From the IMG/VR virus record IMGVR_UViG_3300025892_000021, positions 1 to 61,364 of that record: DNA of 61,364 nucleotides. One strand, given 5' to 3'. A program made the position numbers and the translations under genes. Position 1 is the stretch's first letter. The number at the start of each line of letters is the position of its first letter. Below are positions 23,236-31,460 of this stretch, piece after piece. The notes beneath the pieces are model-generated. The model ran no database searches, had not been told where the DNA came from, and was given only the letters and a program-made list of their open reading frames with translations. The stretch is from a virus.

Positions 23236-23568
23236 TCATTTATTGTCTAAAGGTTTCCAATAAATATTTTTAAATAAAATAAAATCTATTTTGCTTGGCT
23301 TGATCCAATCATTAATAAGAGCTTCAAATTCTTGATTAGCATACCATCTCCATTTGTCTCTATCCCTGCTTTGATCATTTTCATCATCTTCATATTGAAG
23401 ATGATCAAAATCGTACACAGGGACGTCTATACCCACAGGCTCTCCATATGGCACAGGCTCATTAGTGTTTTCATAAAAAAACTCATTATCATCTCCAGCA
23501 TAAACAACCTCATTAGAGCTTAGTGATGCAAATTTATCATCATGTAATATTAATTTTATTTTTTCCAT
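23236..23568 (-). CDS. Acidic hypothetical protein, 110 aa
   Basis: Rich in Asp, Glu and aromatic residues (YDFDHLQYEDDENDQ), with a basic Trp cluster RDRDKWRWYANQEF. No family recognised. Confidence 0.65.
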   Translation of the reverse strand: MEKIKLILHDDKFASLSSNEVVYAGDDNEFFYENTNEPVPYGEPVGIDVPVYDFDHLQYEDDENDQSRDRDKWRWYANQEFEALINDWIKPSKIDFILFKNIYWKPLDNK

Positions 23569-23573
23569 ATTTT

Positions 23574-23876
23574 TTATTCGTTAAAAAATTCTAATTGATC
23601 TTTATTAATAGTTCCTCTATCTACTTCCGATTGTAGCATACTTTTGTTTGATTTGTCAAGATTATTTTTTTTACTTTTTCTAAGCCAATTTCTTTGAGCC
23701 ATTCTAACAACAAAACGCATGAATGCAAAAGCATAAATTTTATTTAATTTTATACTACCACCACCAGTCGAATATCCACCCTCATTCTCTCCATGTGGAG
23801 CGATTTTAATTGTGAAATCTTTATTTTCTTCGTTATACTCAAAAGTTGCGTATTTCAATTCTTTTTTAATCTTCAT
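23574..23876 (-). CDS. Hypothetical protein, 100 aa
   Basis: Beta-rich N-terminus (KYATFEYNEENKDFTIKIAP), a Gly/Ser turn GGYSTGGGSIKL and a basic helix RMAQRNWLRKSKKN. No family recognised. Overlaps the methyltransferase gene by 11 nt. Confidence 0.65.
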   Translation of the reverse strand: MKIKKELKYATFEYNEENKDFTIKIAPHGENEGGYSTGGGSIKLNKIYAFAFMRFVVRMAQRNWLRKSKKNNLDKSNKSMLQSEVDRGTINKDQLEFFNE

Positions 23877-24912
23877 TTCTTATTTGTTTTAATATTTCCA
23901 AGCACATGGTCGGAGGAAAACATTCTCCTAAAACTTTTCTAATAAACCCTTCTGAATATTTATTTTTAAATTTATTTAAAAATTGAGAAGGTAACCCACA
24001 TAAAATAGATAATTCTTCAACAGACATCACTCTTGCATCAGAATAAGTTCCATCAGTAAGTAATTTTCCTGGATGCACATTATTTTGACTAGATATAGCT
24101 CCATTGCACATTGTGACAGTAGGAGAAGGTTTATCCCAATCTATTCTTTTATATGTAGTCATAAACCCTTTAATTCTTCTTCCATCTTTTTTAGGGTAAT
24201 GAATTTTATTATTAAATGCAGTTTGACCTGTTGGAGTACTCTTCATCCAAATTATATGATGAGGATTATGTTTTTTTGCATAATGCCAAGGTATTGAACT
24301 TGATCTTCCAGATTCTAAAGAAGGTAGATGTCCTATAGCATCCTTAACGGTAATAACTTTGGTCATTTTTTGGGGATGATTCCATGTTTCATCTTTAGAA
24401 ATTAAACCTATAAACCTTTTTCTTGATTGAGGAGTGTTGTAATCCTTTGCATTAAGGACATCACATCTAATCTTCCAAGGCGATGGTAATCTAGATTCTA
24501 TATATTTAATTATATTAACTACTTCTCCGTCTATATTTATCCAAGTATTAGCCATACCTGCAACATTTTCTATCAACATATAACTTGGTTTTATTTCATT
24601 AAAAACATCCATTGCATGAACTATTAAAGAATTTCTAGGATCATTTTGAGATCTTTTTGCATTAGCTACACTCATCCCTTGACATGGTGGGGTTGCTAAT
24701 ATTATATCTATATTAGAACATTTTTTATATATATTTTCTTTTGTATCTGATTTTGTTATATCCCCACATAAGACTTCTGTATTAGGATGTAAGTCTTTAT
24801 ACATCTTACATCTATCTTCGTGCAATTCGTTCGCAACGGAAACATCTATATTTAATTTATTTAAATAAATTTCTCCAAAACCAACGTTTGAGAATAAAGA
24901 TAGAGCTTTCAT
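23866..24912 (-). CDS. dcm: DNA cytosine-C5 methyltransferase
   Basis: 348 residues. Motif I LSLFSNVGFGEIYL at the start, motif IV ATPPCQGMSVANAKR with the catalytic Cys, motif VI YMLIENVAGM, and motif VIII/IX-like NAKDYNTPQSRKRFIGL. The C-terminal target-recognition part is followed by a final helix (FIRKVLGECFPPTMCLEIL). It transfers methyl from SAM to C5 of cytosine. No restriction partner is recognised beside it, so an orphan, protective or regulatory methylase is likeliest. It has its own promoter at 24961. Confidence 0.93.
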   Translation of the reverse strand: MKALSLFSNVGFGEIYLNKLNIDVSVANELHEDRCKMYKDLHPNTEVLCGDITKSDTKENIYKKCSNIDIILATPPCQGMSVANAKRSQNDPRNSLIVHAMDVFNEIKPSYMLIENVAGMANTWINIDGEVVNIIKYIESRLPSPWKIRCDVLNAKDYNTPQSRKRFIGLISKDETWNHPQKMTKVITVKDAIGHLPSLESGRSSSIPWHYAKKHNPHHIIWMKSTPTGQTAFNNKIHYPKKDGRRIKGFMTTYKRIDWDKPSPTVTMCNGAISSQNNVHPGKLLTDGTYSDARVMSVEELSILCGLPSQFLNKFKNKYSEGFIRKVLGECFPPTMCLEILKQIRNED

Positions 24913-24960
24913 TATATTAGAACTTGGATTTAAAATTGGATTCGAACTTTTGTTGGTATC

Positions 24961-24989
24961 ACTTTACTAAATTTTTTTCGATATGTCAA
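24961..24989 (-). promoter_or_regulatory. Promoter for the methyltransferase
   Basis: TTGACA, 17-nt spacer, TAAAGT, 48 nt to the ATG at 24912. One of three promoters here with a leader. Confidence 0.75.
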
Positions 24990-24996
24990 GAAAAAA

Positions 24997-25419
24997 TTAC
25001 AACCAATATTGATTTAAAGAAAGAAAGTCTGAATAAACCATCTTCCAAATTGAGAATCTTGTTTTATGATTCCCTGCCCAAATAAAATTTTTTTGCAACA
25101 TATAAAAACTTGAACCATAATTATATAAAGGCTCACTGAAGTCGTAAATATATAAAATATGAGATATTTTTTTTTCAGAAAAAGATTGAACTTGAATTAT
25201 TGGAGAAGAATTGTTAATTTTTTTTACTATAATTTTATTTAGAATAAATTTAATTGGATTAGTTGAATCATATTTAAGTACATCTAGATGATCTGAGCTT
25301 GTGGCAGTGCCTTTTACTAATAAAGATTCGCAAAATTTATTGTTATAATCGCATAGTAAATTCTCAAAAAATGGCTCACAATCTTTGAATAAATGCTTAA
25401 CTGCTGGACTCTTGTTCAT
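24997..25419 (-). CDS. Hypothetical protein next to HNH nuclease
   Basis: 140 residues, Ser/Asn/Phe-rich, with mixed beta and helix (KFILNKIIVKKINNSSPI; SFSEKKISHILYIYDFSEP). No family recognised. Overlaps the HNH gene by 23 nt, so they share a transcript. Confidence 0.65.
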   Translation of the reverse strand: MNKSPAVKHLFKDCEPFFENLLCDYNNKFCESLLVKGTATSSDHLDVLKYDSTNPIKFILNKIIVKKINNSSPIIQVQSFSEKKISHILYIYDFSEPLYNYGSSFYMLQKNFIWAGNHKTRFSIWKMVYSDFLSLNQYWL

Positions 25420-25984
25420 GTTTCCATTTTAGAATAGCCTCACAAAGAATATAAAGTTCTTCAACACTTAGGTCATTTTTTGCATAATTAGCTTGCTTAG
25501 TACATATGCCCAGATTATCTAAATCATTAGTTCCACCTTTTGAAGTTGGAATGATATGATCCAAATGATATGTTTCTGACTTATTTATATTAATTTTTTT
25601 TCCAGTAAGATAACACTTAGGATTATCGCCGAATTTTTCTATAACATCTTTAACTGAAAAATTTTTGGAAACATTATTAACAAAAGCATGTGTTCTATTT
25701 CTGTACTTCCGTTTTTTAAATGTTTTTATTTTAGTTCTAAAAGTTTCATAGCTTTCTTTAGAGCATCTAGATTTAAAAGCACTTATTTTTTTAGTCAACC
25801 TATGAAGAGATGTAGTATTTCGAGCTTTTACTCTTTTTTTCTCAGAAGAATTCTCGCCACAATGATAAGATATTACAGATTTTGAAACCCCTAAGATGCT
25901 TTGTATTTCATTATAGCTTTTTCCTTCTGCTCTTAATCTTAATATATCGTCTTTTCTTGCTTTATTGTTAAGTTTCCTCTTCAT
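25397..25984 (-). CDS. HNH endonuclease with N-terminal HTH
   Basis: 195 residues. Residues 8-38 form an HTH (KARKDDILRLRAEGKSYNEI then QSILGVSKSVISYHCG). A basic middle leads to the HNH: CYLTGKKININKSETYHLDH, IIPTSKGGTNDLDNLGICTK, then a helix ANYAKNDLSVEELYILCEAI. The HH, N and H of the fold are present. Free-standing HNH enzymes of this type are usually homing or mobile nucleases. Overlaps the partner-like gene by 17 nt. Confidence 0.8.
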   Translation of the reverse strand: MKRKLNNKARKDDILRLRAEGKSYNEIQSILGVSKSVISYHCGENSSEKKRVKARNTTSLHRLTKKISAFKSRCSKESYETFRTKIKTFKKRKYRNRTHAFVNNVSKNFSVKDVIEKFGDNPKCYLTGKKININKSETYHLDHIIPTSKGGTNDLDNLGICTKQANYAKNDLSVEELYILCEAILKWKHEQESSS

Positions 25985-26435
25985 TATTATCTTTAGACCC
26001 GACGATCAAGGATTTATTACCTTTTACAAATTTACCTTTTTTATCTCGCTTTCCAATCTCTATCTTTAAATTTTTATTCCAAGGAGTAAACCCTTTTTTA
26101 AAAGTTCCATTGTGATTTCTAGATTTTGAGAGAGGAGTTTTAAACCAATTATGTTTTTTAAACTTATAAAGCTTGTGTTTTGTATTAGGGTAAGAGACTC
26201 GATTTAATAAATCTATTTGTTTGTCTGATAATTTTCTACCTCTATAATTATTTTTATTAATTAAATAAGAGCGAACATTGCTTAATTCAAATACCATATA
26301 ATCTTTACTAATTTTTCTTCTTAAAGTAGATTTAGAATCCTCTATAGAAGAAGATTTTATTATAGTTTTATAATCTACCTTTTTATCTACTGATAACGAA
26401 AAGTAAACTATGTATAATTCATCAGTATTTTCCAT
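25968..26435 (-). CDS. Partner-like protein, third member
   Basis: Start taken at the ATG 26433-26435, which sits 6 nt after a -10-like box; 26471 is the longer alternative. 155 residues. TIIKSSSIEDSKSTLRRKIS, KNNYRGRKLSDKQIDLLNRV then SYPNTKHKLYKF track the AKS...SFPNxNNxLFK pattern of 20379 and 22589, but more weakly. The end is basic. Coupled with an HNH nuclease rather than a sigma gene. Confidence 0.55.
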   Translation of the reverse strand: MENTDELYIVYFSLSVDKKVDYKTIIKSSSIEDSKSTLRRKISKDYMVFELSNVRSYLINKNNYRGRKLSDKQIDLLNRVSYPNTKHKLYKFKKHNWFKTPLSKSRNHNGTFKKGFTPWNKNLKIEIGKRDKKGKFVKGNKSLIVGSKDNNEEET

Positions 26436-26441
26436 TATATT

Positions 26442-26471
26442 ATATAATAACGATCTTTGATTAAAATTCAA
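26442..26471 (-). promoter_or_regulatory. Weak promoter, leaderless type
   Basis: TTGAAT, 18-nt spacer, TTATAT, 6 nt to the ATG at 26435. Weaker match than the others; it is just downstream of the terminator at 26474. Confidence 0.45.
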
Positions 26472-26473
26472 AC

Positions 26474-26503
26474 AAAAAAGCCCCCCATTTCTGGAGGGCT
26501 TTA
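26474..26503 (-). terminator. Rho-independent terminator
   Basis: On the minus strand AAAGCCCTCC, loop AGAAAT, GGGGGGCTTT, then a T-run. It closes the unit of the membrane protein (26525) and barrel protein (26802), and is the clearest intrinsic terminator in the window. Confidence 0.88.
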
Positions 26504-26524
26504 ATTAAGAAAATCTAAAAAGAA

Positions 26525-26782
26525 TTACTTCTTCTTAGAGGCATCACAAGAGCCAGATTGATTCCCTAAGAGGGAAACGATCAATACAAGTGTAATCACA
26601 CCTGCAAGACTAGCTCCTGGTCCGACAAAGCCATTTACTATGCCTTGTAGGTTTCCGATGACATCGATGCCTGATTCTGCCCCAAAAACAACTTGGGAAA
26701 GTACAAGCAATCCAATCACGGATAGGAGTACGGCGCTAATGCCACAAACGGCACACTTTACTTTATTTACTACTTCATTCAT
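26525..26782 (-). CDS. Small two-span membrane protein
   Basis: 85 residues with two hydrophobic spans (VLLSVIGLLVLSQVVFG and GASLAGVITLVLIVSLLG) separated by a Gly-rich loop, and a polar tail SGSCDASKKK. A holin-like or pore topology is possible. Base composition looks less AT-rich than its neighbours. It is followed at once by a terminator and lies 19 nt after the barrel gene, so the two are probably one unit. Confidence 0.7.
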   Translation of the reverse strand: MNEVVNKVKCAVCGISAVLLSVIGLLVLSQVVFGAESGIDVIGNLQGIVNGFVGPGASLAGVITLVLIVSLLGNQSGSCDASKKK

Positions 26783-26801
26783 AATGTTTTTTATGTTAAA
26801 A

Positions 26802-27452
26802 TTAGAAGGATACGGAAAGAGAAAGACCTACAATGGATTCTCCATCAGAAATAAGATCAGAATCAAAATAGTCATAGGACAGCCCCAATTCAGCATTATC
26901 TGATACAGACTTAGATGCAATAACACCTACTCCGTAATAATCTTCATTTACTGATGCACTAGCATCAGTGTTGCCATAAAGACCATGAACACATAGATTA
27001 GCAACTTCTGTTTCAAGCTTATGCTTTCCAGAAAGTTCAAATGTGTACAGATTCTCACTAGTATTTCTGTAAAGAGTTACGGATGGAGAAAGGACTGTAT
27101 CGAAGCTGAGAGATAGCCTAGCATCAAGATATGCATCTCCTGCGACTTCTTCAAAATGCTCCAATCCAATGTAGACATCAAGAAGGTCAGCTAATTGCTT
27201 TGAGCCTCCAAGCTCGATGACATATGCATCAGAACCTCCCGATGTCGATTGATTAGTGGATGCCCCTACAGAAGCATTGAATCCACCGATATCTGAATCG
27301 AGAGATAGGGAAGACTGAACAGCTTCAGATGAGAGAACAGCCCCCCTCCTGAAATAGTCAGATGCATAGCCTACGGAAATAGATCCCGCTGTAGCAGATG
27401 CGACGTTAAAAATTAGACACAGCAGTGCCGTCATGTATGTTTTTGTATTCAT
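26802..27452 (-). CDS. Outer-membrane beta-barrel protein
   Basis: 216 residues. A signal peptide (MNTKTYMTALLCLIFNVAS then ATAG) is followed by alternating strands, for example ISVGYASDYFRRGAVLSSEA, ASASVNEDYYGVGVIASKSV and ELGLSYDYFDS, ending in GLSLSVSF with the C-terminal Phe typical of outer-membrane proteins. The SVGYASDYFRRG start resembles TIGR02001-type barrels. For a phage, a host-like porin could alter adsorption, exclude other phages or change permeability. It must be exported by the host Sec and Bam systems. Codon use and composition are less AT-rich than the flanking genes. Confidence 0.8.
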   Translation of the reverse strand: MNTKTYMTALLCLIFNVASATAGSISVGYASDYFRRGAVLSSEAVQSSLSLDSDIGGFNASVGASTNQSTSGGSDAYVIELGGSKQLADLLDVYIGLEHFEEVAGDAYLDARLSLSFDTVLSPSVTLYRNTSENLYTFELSGKHKLETEVANLCVHGLYGNTDASASVNEDYYGVGVIASKSVSDNAELGLSYDYFDSDLISDGESIVGLSLSVSF

Positions 27453-27484
27453 ATGTTATATGTATGATTAAAAGATTTTAAAAA

Positions 27485-27706
27485 TCAATCTTCAAAAAAG
27501 TCTTCATCGACTTCAAATTCAATATCTTCTCCAACAAGTTCATTTATCTTATCGTTTATAATACGAATGTTTTTAAAAAATTCAAGTTTTTTCTCTTGTA
27601 AAGCTCCAATTTCGGTAAAAATGTTTATATCAAACTCTTCAATGTATCTATCACAAAGGGAATCTAGGTCAAATCTAAATGCATCTGTTTGTTCATCGAA
27701 ATCCAC
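27485..27706 (-). CDS. Acidic helical hypothetical protein
   Basis: 73 residues starting with GTG, very acidic, coiled-helix centre (GALQEKKLEFFKNIRIIND) and acidic end. No family recognised. A TATACT box 5 nt upstream hints at leaderless expression, but no good -35 is seen. Confidence 0.6.
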   Translation of the reverse strand: MDFDEQTDAFRFDLDSLCDRYIEEFDINIFTEIGALQEKKLEFFKNIRIINDKINELVGEDIEFEVDEDFFED

Positions 27707-27725
27707 AATTAAGTATATTACACAA

Positions 27726-28244
27726 TTATTTAGATTTTTGCCAAATGGACTTTCTTTTAATTTTTAATATATCAGATGTTTTTATCTGCGACATTAATTC
27801 TTCATCTCGCCTATTATAAAATATATATTTAGCATTAACCGCTCTTTTTGCATACTCCTTATTTTTATCTATTAATTTTTCGCAAAGTTCGTATAAAGAT
27901 ATTCTGTCCACTACTAAAAAATAATCTTTTTTTTCGAATGCTATGTAGTCTGCTTGTTTTAAAAGCCAACCATCATAACCATATTCATTTTTATATTCGA
28001 TCCAAGTCCATTCTTCACTTGGGTTTTTATCTTTTGCACTTTCTTTTTTTTGAGCTTTAACATCGACACCTTTTCTTTTACCTTTTTTTGTTATCCAAAT
28101 ATCAATGCCTAAAACTTTATTTTCATACTCGCTAGAAAGATCGCAATGAAACCCTCTTTTTGATGCAATACCTATAAATTTTCTCTCTGCTTCGTTTCCT
28201 ATTTTTGCAGAACCTCTTTTGTCATATTTATGTTGATAGGGCAT
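27726..28244 (-). CDS. PD-(D/E)XK-type nuclease-like protein
   Basis: 172 residues. IGNEAERKFIGIASKRGFHC supplies an early Glu, LGIDIWITKKGKRKGVDVKA supplies D...VDVKAQ, close to the D-(D/E)xK active-site ladder of Holliday-type and phage nucleases. The rest is basic. A DNA-processing role is likely; the substrate is unknown. Separated by 2 nt from the RuvB-like gene. Confidence 0.65.
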   Translation of the reverse strand: MPYQHKYDKRGSAKIGNEAERKFIGIASKRGFHCDLSSEYENKVLGIDIWITKKGKRKGVDVKAQKKESAKDKNPSEEWTWIEYKNEYGYDGWLLKQADYIAFEKKDYFLVVDRISLYELCEKLIDKNKEYAKRAVNAKYIFYNRRDEELMSQIKTSDILKIKRKSIWQKSK

Positions 28245-28246
28245 TA

Positions 28247-29197
28247 TTAAAAAGATAAAGATTTAGCAAGCTTCCTGCCTTTGGCGGTAATTTTCCTCTT
28301 AACATCTATCTCCATTAGATTTTGCTTTAAGAGATATTTTTCATGATCACTCCTTAATGAGGTAGTACTCAAGCCTGTCTTTGCTCCAAGCATAGATAAA
28401 GTACAAGATCCAGATTCCATAAGCACTTCTAATATTTGCCTTTCAGTGCAAGTAATTCCAAAAGGAAGTACCCCAAGAGTATCGCAAAATTTATTATAAT
28501 GATTGATATCAAAAACATCTACATTTTCTGAAGCTGCATAAAGATTAATATCTTTTGATCTTAACTTTGCATTCCTAGCATTACCCCTAACTACAGAACT
28601 TAATTGAGAAAGGACATCTTTAGAAACATCACAGTCTATAGAGAGCGAAAGTATTTCACCTAATTCTTTTTTACTATAAGGATCAAAGTCAACAGATGTT
28701 AGCCTATCCTTTAATGGAGGGAATAATTTATCGCTTTCAGTAGTAGCAAACATAAAAGTTTGCTTCTTGAAATTAAAAGGATATCTAGTTTCTTTCCAAT
28801 TAAACTCTCTGATATGAGAGTCAGTTGTATCTAAAACAGTCAAAAGAGCCATAGTTAAATCTCTTGGTAATTCATGAGCCTCATCAAAAAGAATTGAAAT
28901 TTCATTATCAAGAATCAATGGAATGAAAATTTGGTCAAAAAAGTCATCATTATTCTTTATTGCCGAGCAATTAAGTTCAAGGAGTGTTCTTTGAGAACCA
29001 TCTTCATTCTTTAAGTTTCTTGCAAATTTCTGAGCAAATGCGGTTTTGCCAAGACCTTTAGCTCCAAAGAAACCTAAAAAAGGGGAGACTCTAGTTTTAT
29101 TAAAAGCTTTTAGATAAAAGTTAAGCTTTTTCTTGACATTTTTTTGACCTACTAATCCATTAAAAGGATCTTTGTTTTTCGTTAATAGAATGCTCAT
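28247..29197 (-). CDS. RuvB-like AAA+ ATPase
   Basis: 316 residues, close to RuvB length. Walker A FFGAKGLGKTAFAQK, Walker B EISILFDEAHELPRDL, sensor MFATTESDKLFPP, then an Arg finger region KDRLTSVDFDPYSKKELGEI. The C-terminal third is a winged helix (LPFGITCTERQILEVLMESG, TAKGRKLAK) like that of RuvB, which drives branch migration with RuvA. A clamp-loader subunit is the alternative, but the winged helix favours RuvB. It follows a possible Holliday nuclease, which fits recombination or packaging. Confidence 0.75.
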   Translation of the reverse strand: MSILLTKNKDPFNGLVGQKNVKKKLNFYLKAFNKTRVSPFLGFFGAKGLGKTAFAQKFARNLKNEDGSQRTLLELNCSAIKNNDDFFDQIFIPLILDNEISILFDEAHELPRDLTMALLTVLDTTDSHIREFNWKETRYPFNFKKQTFMFATTESDKLFPPLKDRLTSVDFDPYSKKELGEILSLSIDCDVSKDVLSQLSSVVRGNARNAKLRSKDINLYAASENVDVFDINHYNKFCDTLGVLPFGITCTERQILEVLMESGSCTLSMLGAKTGLSTTSLRSDHEKYLLKQNLMEIDVKRKITAKGRKLAKSLSF

Positions 29198-29199
29198 AA

Positions 29200-29475
29200 T
29201 TATTCTTCCTCCTCAAATGTTGTTAATGTAAAAGGAATCTTAACAGAAGGTTCCTCTTTTGTCAATGGCAAAGCAATAGGCTCTGAAGTTTCATCTTGAA
29301 TTAAGCCAAGACCTTCAAGCCATACTCTACTAACTACGATTGGAGTCTTCTCGCTTATATAATCTTTTAAGCTAGAAAAGGGAATTTTGACAAAAGAATT
29401 AGAACCTTTCTTTCTTCCGCTTCCCTTTTTTCTTAAGCCTCCATCTTTATTTACTGTGGGTTTTTTTGTTTTCAT
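29200..29475 (-). CDS. Basic phage hypothetical protein
   Basis: 91 residues with Lys/Gly/Arg-rich N-terminus (DGGLRKKGSGRKKGSNSFVK) and an acidic end. It reads like a small DNA- or RNA-binding phage protein. First gene of the RuvB-like unit, ATG 6 nt from the -10 box. Confidence 0.65.
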   Translation of the reverse strand: MKTKKPTVNKDGGLRKKGSGRKKGSNSFVKIPFSSLKDYISEKTPIVVSRVWLEGLGLIQDETSEPIALPLTKEEPSVKIPFTLTTFEEEE

Positions 29476-29481
29476 GCTTGC

Positions 29482-29510
29482 ATTGTCGCATAAAAAACAA
29501 GATACGTCAA
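29482..29510 (-). promoter_or_regulatory. Promoter, leaderless type
   Basis: TTGACG, 17-nt spacer, GACAAT, 6 nt to the ATG at 29475. The -10 box differs from the usual TAARGT. Confidence 0.6.
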
Positions 29511-29533
29511 GGTTTTTTTAAAATTTTTTAAAA

Positions 29534-29800
29534 TTATTCTAAAAAACTATCTGGAATTTGATCATGATCTGTATTTACACCTCTGTCTTTTGACTCATAG
29601 ATAATCAGATCAGGAGCTTTAGGGTTTTGTTTTAATTTATTAAGAAAAATAACAATAGGAATTTCTTTTTCTCCCTCTTGCCCTTTGTTAATCTTAAAAA
29701 ATCCAGAATAAAATTTCTGAGATTTTCCATCTTTCTTCCAAAGAACCCCTAGTTCTCGTTTTTTCCATTCAGAATCTGTTTTGTTTTCATTATTATCCAT
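29534..29800 (-). CDS. Hypothetical protein, 88 aa
   Basis: Charged start, then KDGKSQKFYSGFFKINKGQE and EKEIPIVIFLNKLKQNPKAP, a beta-rich small domain. No family recognised. Start is 6 nt after the -10 box of the 29807 promoter. Confidence 0.65.
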   Translation of the reverse strand: MDNNENKTDSEWKKRELGVLWKKDGKSQKFYSGFFKINKGQEGEKEIPIVIFLNKLKQNPKAPDLIIYESKDRGVNTDHDQIPDSFLE

Positions 29801-29806
29801 TATATA

Positions 29807-29835
29807 TTAATAAGTGGATAACAAAAAATATGCAA
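29807..29835 (-). promoter_or_regulatory. Promoter, leaderless type
   Basis: TTGCAT, 17-nt spacer, TATTAA, 6 nt to the ATG at 29800. The -35 and -10 are weaker than most, but the spacing matches the rest. Confidence 0.5.
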
Positions 29836-29857
29836 CCTAAAATGATATATTTTTTAC

Positions 29858-30700
29858 TTAGGTTTTTTCGCTAGTATACCCCATCTTTTTATACTTCAAG
29901 TGATCGGAATATGTTTTAGCTTGATAAGCTTTTCCCTGTTTATCATACATGGTATGGGGCTTAAACTTTTCTCCTTCTTCTTGTCCGTGTTCGGCTTTAG
30001 ATTCTTTCTTATCTTCTTTTTTATCTTTATCTTCATTTTTGGGACTTTTCCCCTTTTTTTGAAGAATTTTCTTTTGCAAGGCAGGAGGAAGAGTTTTTTG
30101 TTCTTTTGTTAATTCTGCCTTAGATTCTTTTTTCTTCTTAGAAGATTTTTGAGCTTTCTTTAAAGATTTTGGATCTGGGTAATCTTTATCTCCTGGTTTT
30201 GCAGGTTTATAATTCTTGCCCATTCTTTTTTTCTTATTTCTTATATTCTCCCAAAGCCCAGGTTTTGCTTGAGTTTCATCTAATTCATCTAAGATAATGT
30301 ATTCCTTTTCTTGTTCTGTTATTTCGACATCAGATCCTTGTACTTTTGTGCCAGCACGCCATTGTTTGCAAGACCAGTATCTAGCTTTTGTTTTCGGACC
30401 TGGATTGGCACAGTTATGCCTAGCTCTAAAAGATTTTCTTCTTTTAGGGTCATCTCTTTTTATCTCCATATTTGGGTCTCCGAAATTTACTTTAACTATA
30501 TTACCCTTTTCATTTTTAACGTAAACAGAAAACTTTTTAGGACCTCCTGAAGTTCTGAAAGGTTTATTTAACTTCTTACCTTTATTTTTTTCAGAAGCCC
30601 AAATTTCTTCAGTTATAGGTAATCCTAAAGTATCATCTTCGCAGTCGCAGAGATGATATGACTTTATTTCATTTGAAAAATCTAATTCTATTTTTTTCAT
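29858..30700 (-). CDS. Conserved phage protein, DUF5872-like
   Basis: 280 residues. GGPKKFSVYVKNEKGNIVKV followed by NFGDPNMEIKRDDPKRRKSF and RARHNCANPGPKTKARYWSC is a segment conserved in marine and other large phages (DUF5872-like). The second half is extremely Lys-rich low complexity (KSLKKAQKSSKKKKES) and ends in a Tyr-rich tail. A head or DNA-binding role is possible; nothing here decides it. It is divergent to the plus-strand gene at 30658. Confidence 0.7.
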   Translation of the reverse strand: MKKIELDFSNEIKSYHLCDCEDDTLGLPITEEIWASEKNKGKKLNKPFRTSGGPKKFSVYVKNEKGNIVKVNFGDPNMEIKRDDPKRRKSFRARHNCANPGPKTKARYWSCKQWRAGTKVQGSDVEITEQEKEYIILDELDETQAKPGLWENIRNKKKRMGKNYKPAKPGDKDYPDPKSLKKAQKSSKKKKESKAELTKEQKTLPPALQKKILQKKGKSPKNEDKDKKEDKKESKAEHGQEEGEKFKPHTMYDKQGKAYQAKTYSDHLKYKKMGYTSEKT

Positions 30701-31038
30701 GTGTAATATATTTTGTGTTGCTAATTATAGATGCAGAATTAACTGCTCCACCAAGCGAGGTTACCCTCTTTAGGGATATTACACTTTATTCTAACATTTT
30801 TCTAAAAAAAAATGTAGTTCTGGAGTGTAAGAAATCCGATAGAGATTTTTACTATAAATGGTTAAGAGAAAAAGCTGCATGGGATTATGTGGAAGATTTC
30901 ATAAAACCAAAGACTGAGGGTGGAATAGCTATTAGAGTAGAATCTGGAAATATAGTGGTTCCAAGAATAAACTACTATAATTTTGGAGAAATAATAAATA
31001 AATTAAGCATTTATAAATCTGACAATTCTTTAAGCTGA
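30658..31038 (+). CDS. Exported or anchored plus-strand protein
   Basis: 126 residues. MTLFHLKNLILFFSCVIYFV then LLIIDAELTAPPS reads as a signal peptide or anchor, followed by a folded basic part (KKNVVLECKKSDRDFYYKWL; VVPRINYYNFGEIINKL). It is one of only two convincing plus-strand genes. Its 5' end overlaps the divergent gene by 43 nt and its 3' end the convergent gene by 28 nt. No family recognised. A later start would remove the signal peptide. Confidence 0.6.
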   Translation: MTLFHLKNLILFFSCVIYFVLLIIDAELTAPPSEVTLFRDITLYSNIFLKKNVVLECKKSDRDFYYKWLREKAAWDYVEDFIKPKTEGGIAIRVESGNIVVPRINYYNFGEIINKLSIYKSDNSLS

Positions 31039-31460
31039 TCTAAATTTTTAAAAGGTTTAAAACTTTCTGTAGAAAAAAGATCTAATGAAAATTTATTGTC
31101 TACGTTATATTTTTCCGCAGGGAGCATAGTTGTATATATTTTTATCTCTTTTTTAAAATCTGGATTAAAAAAGTTTAAAATCTGGCGAGAATTATGAATA
31201 TTTTTATAAGAAATTTGAGCAAGAAATTTACTAAATGGATATTGATATGAAAGCTTATCTTTAATATCTATAAACAAAGAAGCTTTTGTTATTACGAAAT
31301 AATTACAAGGCTCTTTATTGTAAAGCAATGGCTTTCTACCTTCTGTGATTTTAGAAAATTCATTTAGAAAATCAAAAGAGACATTATTATTACGAAGAAA
31401 ATTTAATACAAAACTATTTCGATTGCAATATATGAAATATTTGTTAACAATATTATTCAC
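31011..31460 (-). CDS. Hypothetical protein, 149 aa
   Basis: Rich in Asn, Phe, Tyr and Lys (NKYFIYCNRNSFVLNFL; SFDFLNEFSKITEG). No domain recognised. Overlaps the SHD1 gene by 4 nt and converges on the plus-strand gene. Confidence 0.65.
   Translation of the reverse strand: MNNIVNKYFIYCNRNSFVLNFLRNNNVSFDFLNEFSKITEGRKPLLYNKEPCNYFVITKASLFIDIKDKLSYQYPFSKFLAQISYKNIHNSRQILNFFNPDFKKEIKIYTTMLPAEKYNVDNKFSLDLFSTESFKPFKNLDQLKELSDL

Noticed and set aside
26442-26471. A second terminator or strong promoter after the barrel unit
   Set aside because: Only one stable hairpin with a T-run exists; the -35/-10 pair is weak and listed as tentative.
28247-29197. RuvB-like protein as sliding-clamp loader
   Set aside because: The C-terminal winged helix and lone small ATPase fit RuvB better; no clamp gene is beside it.
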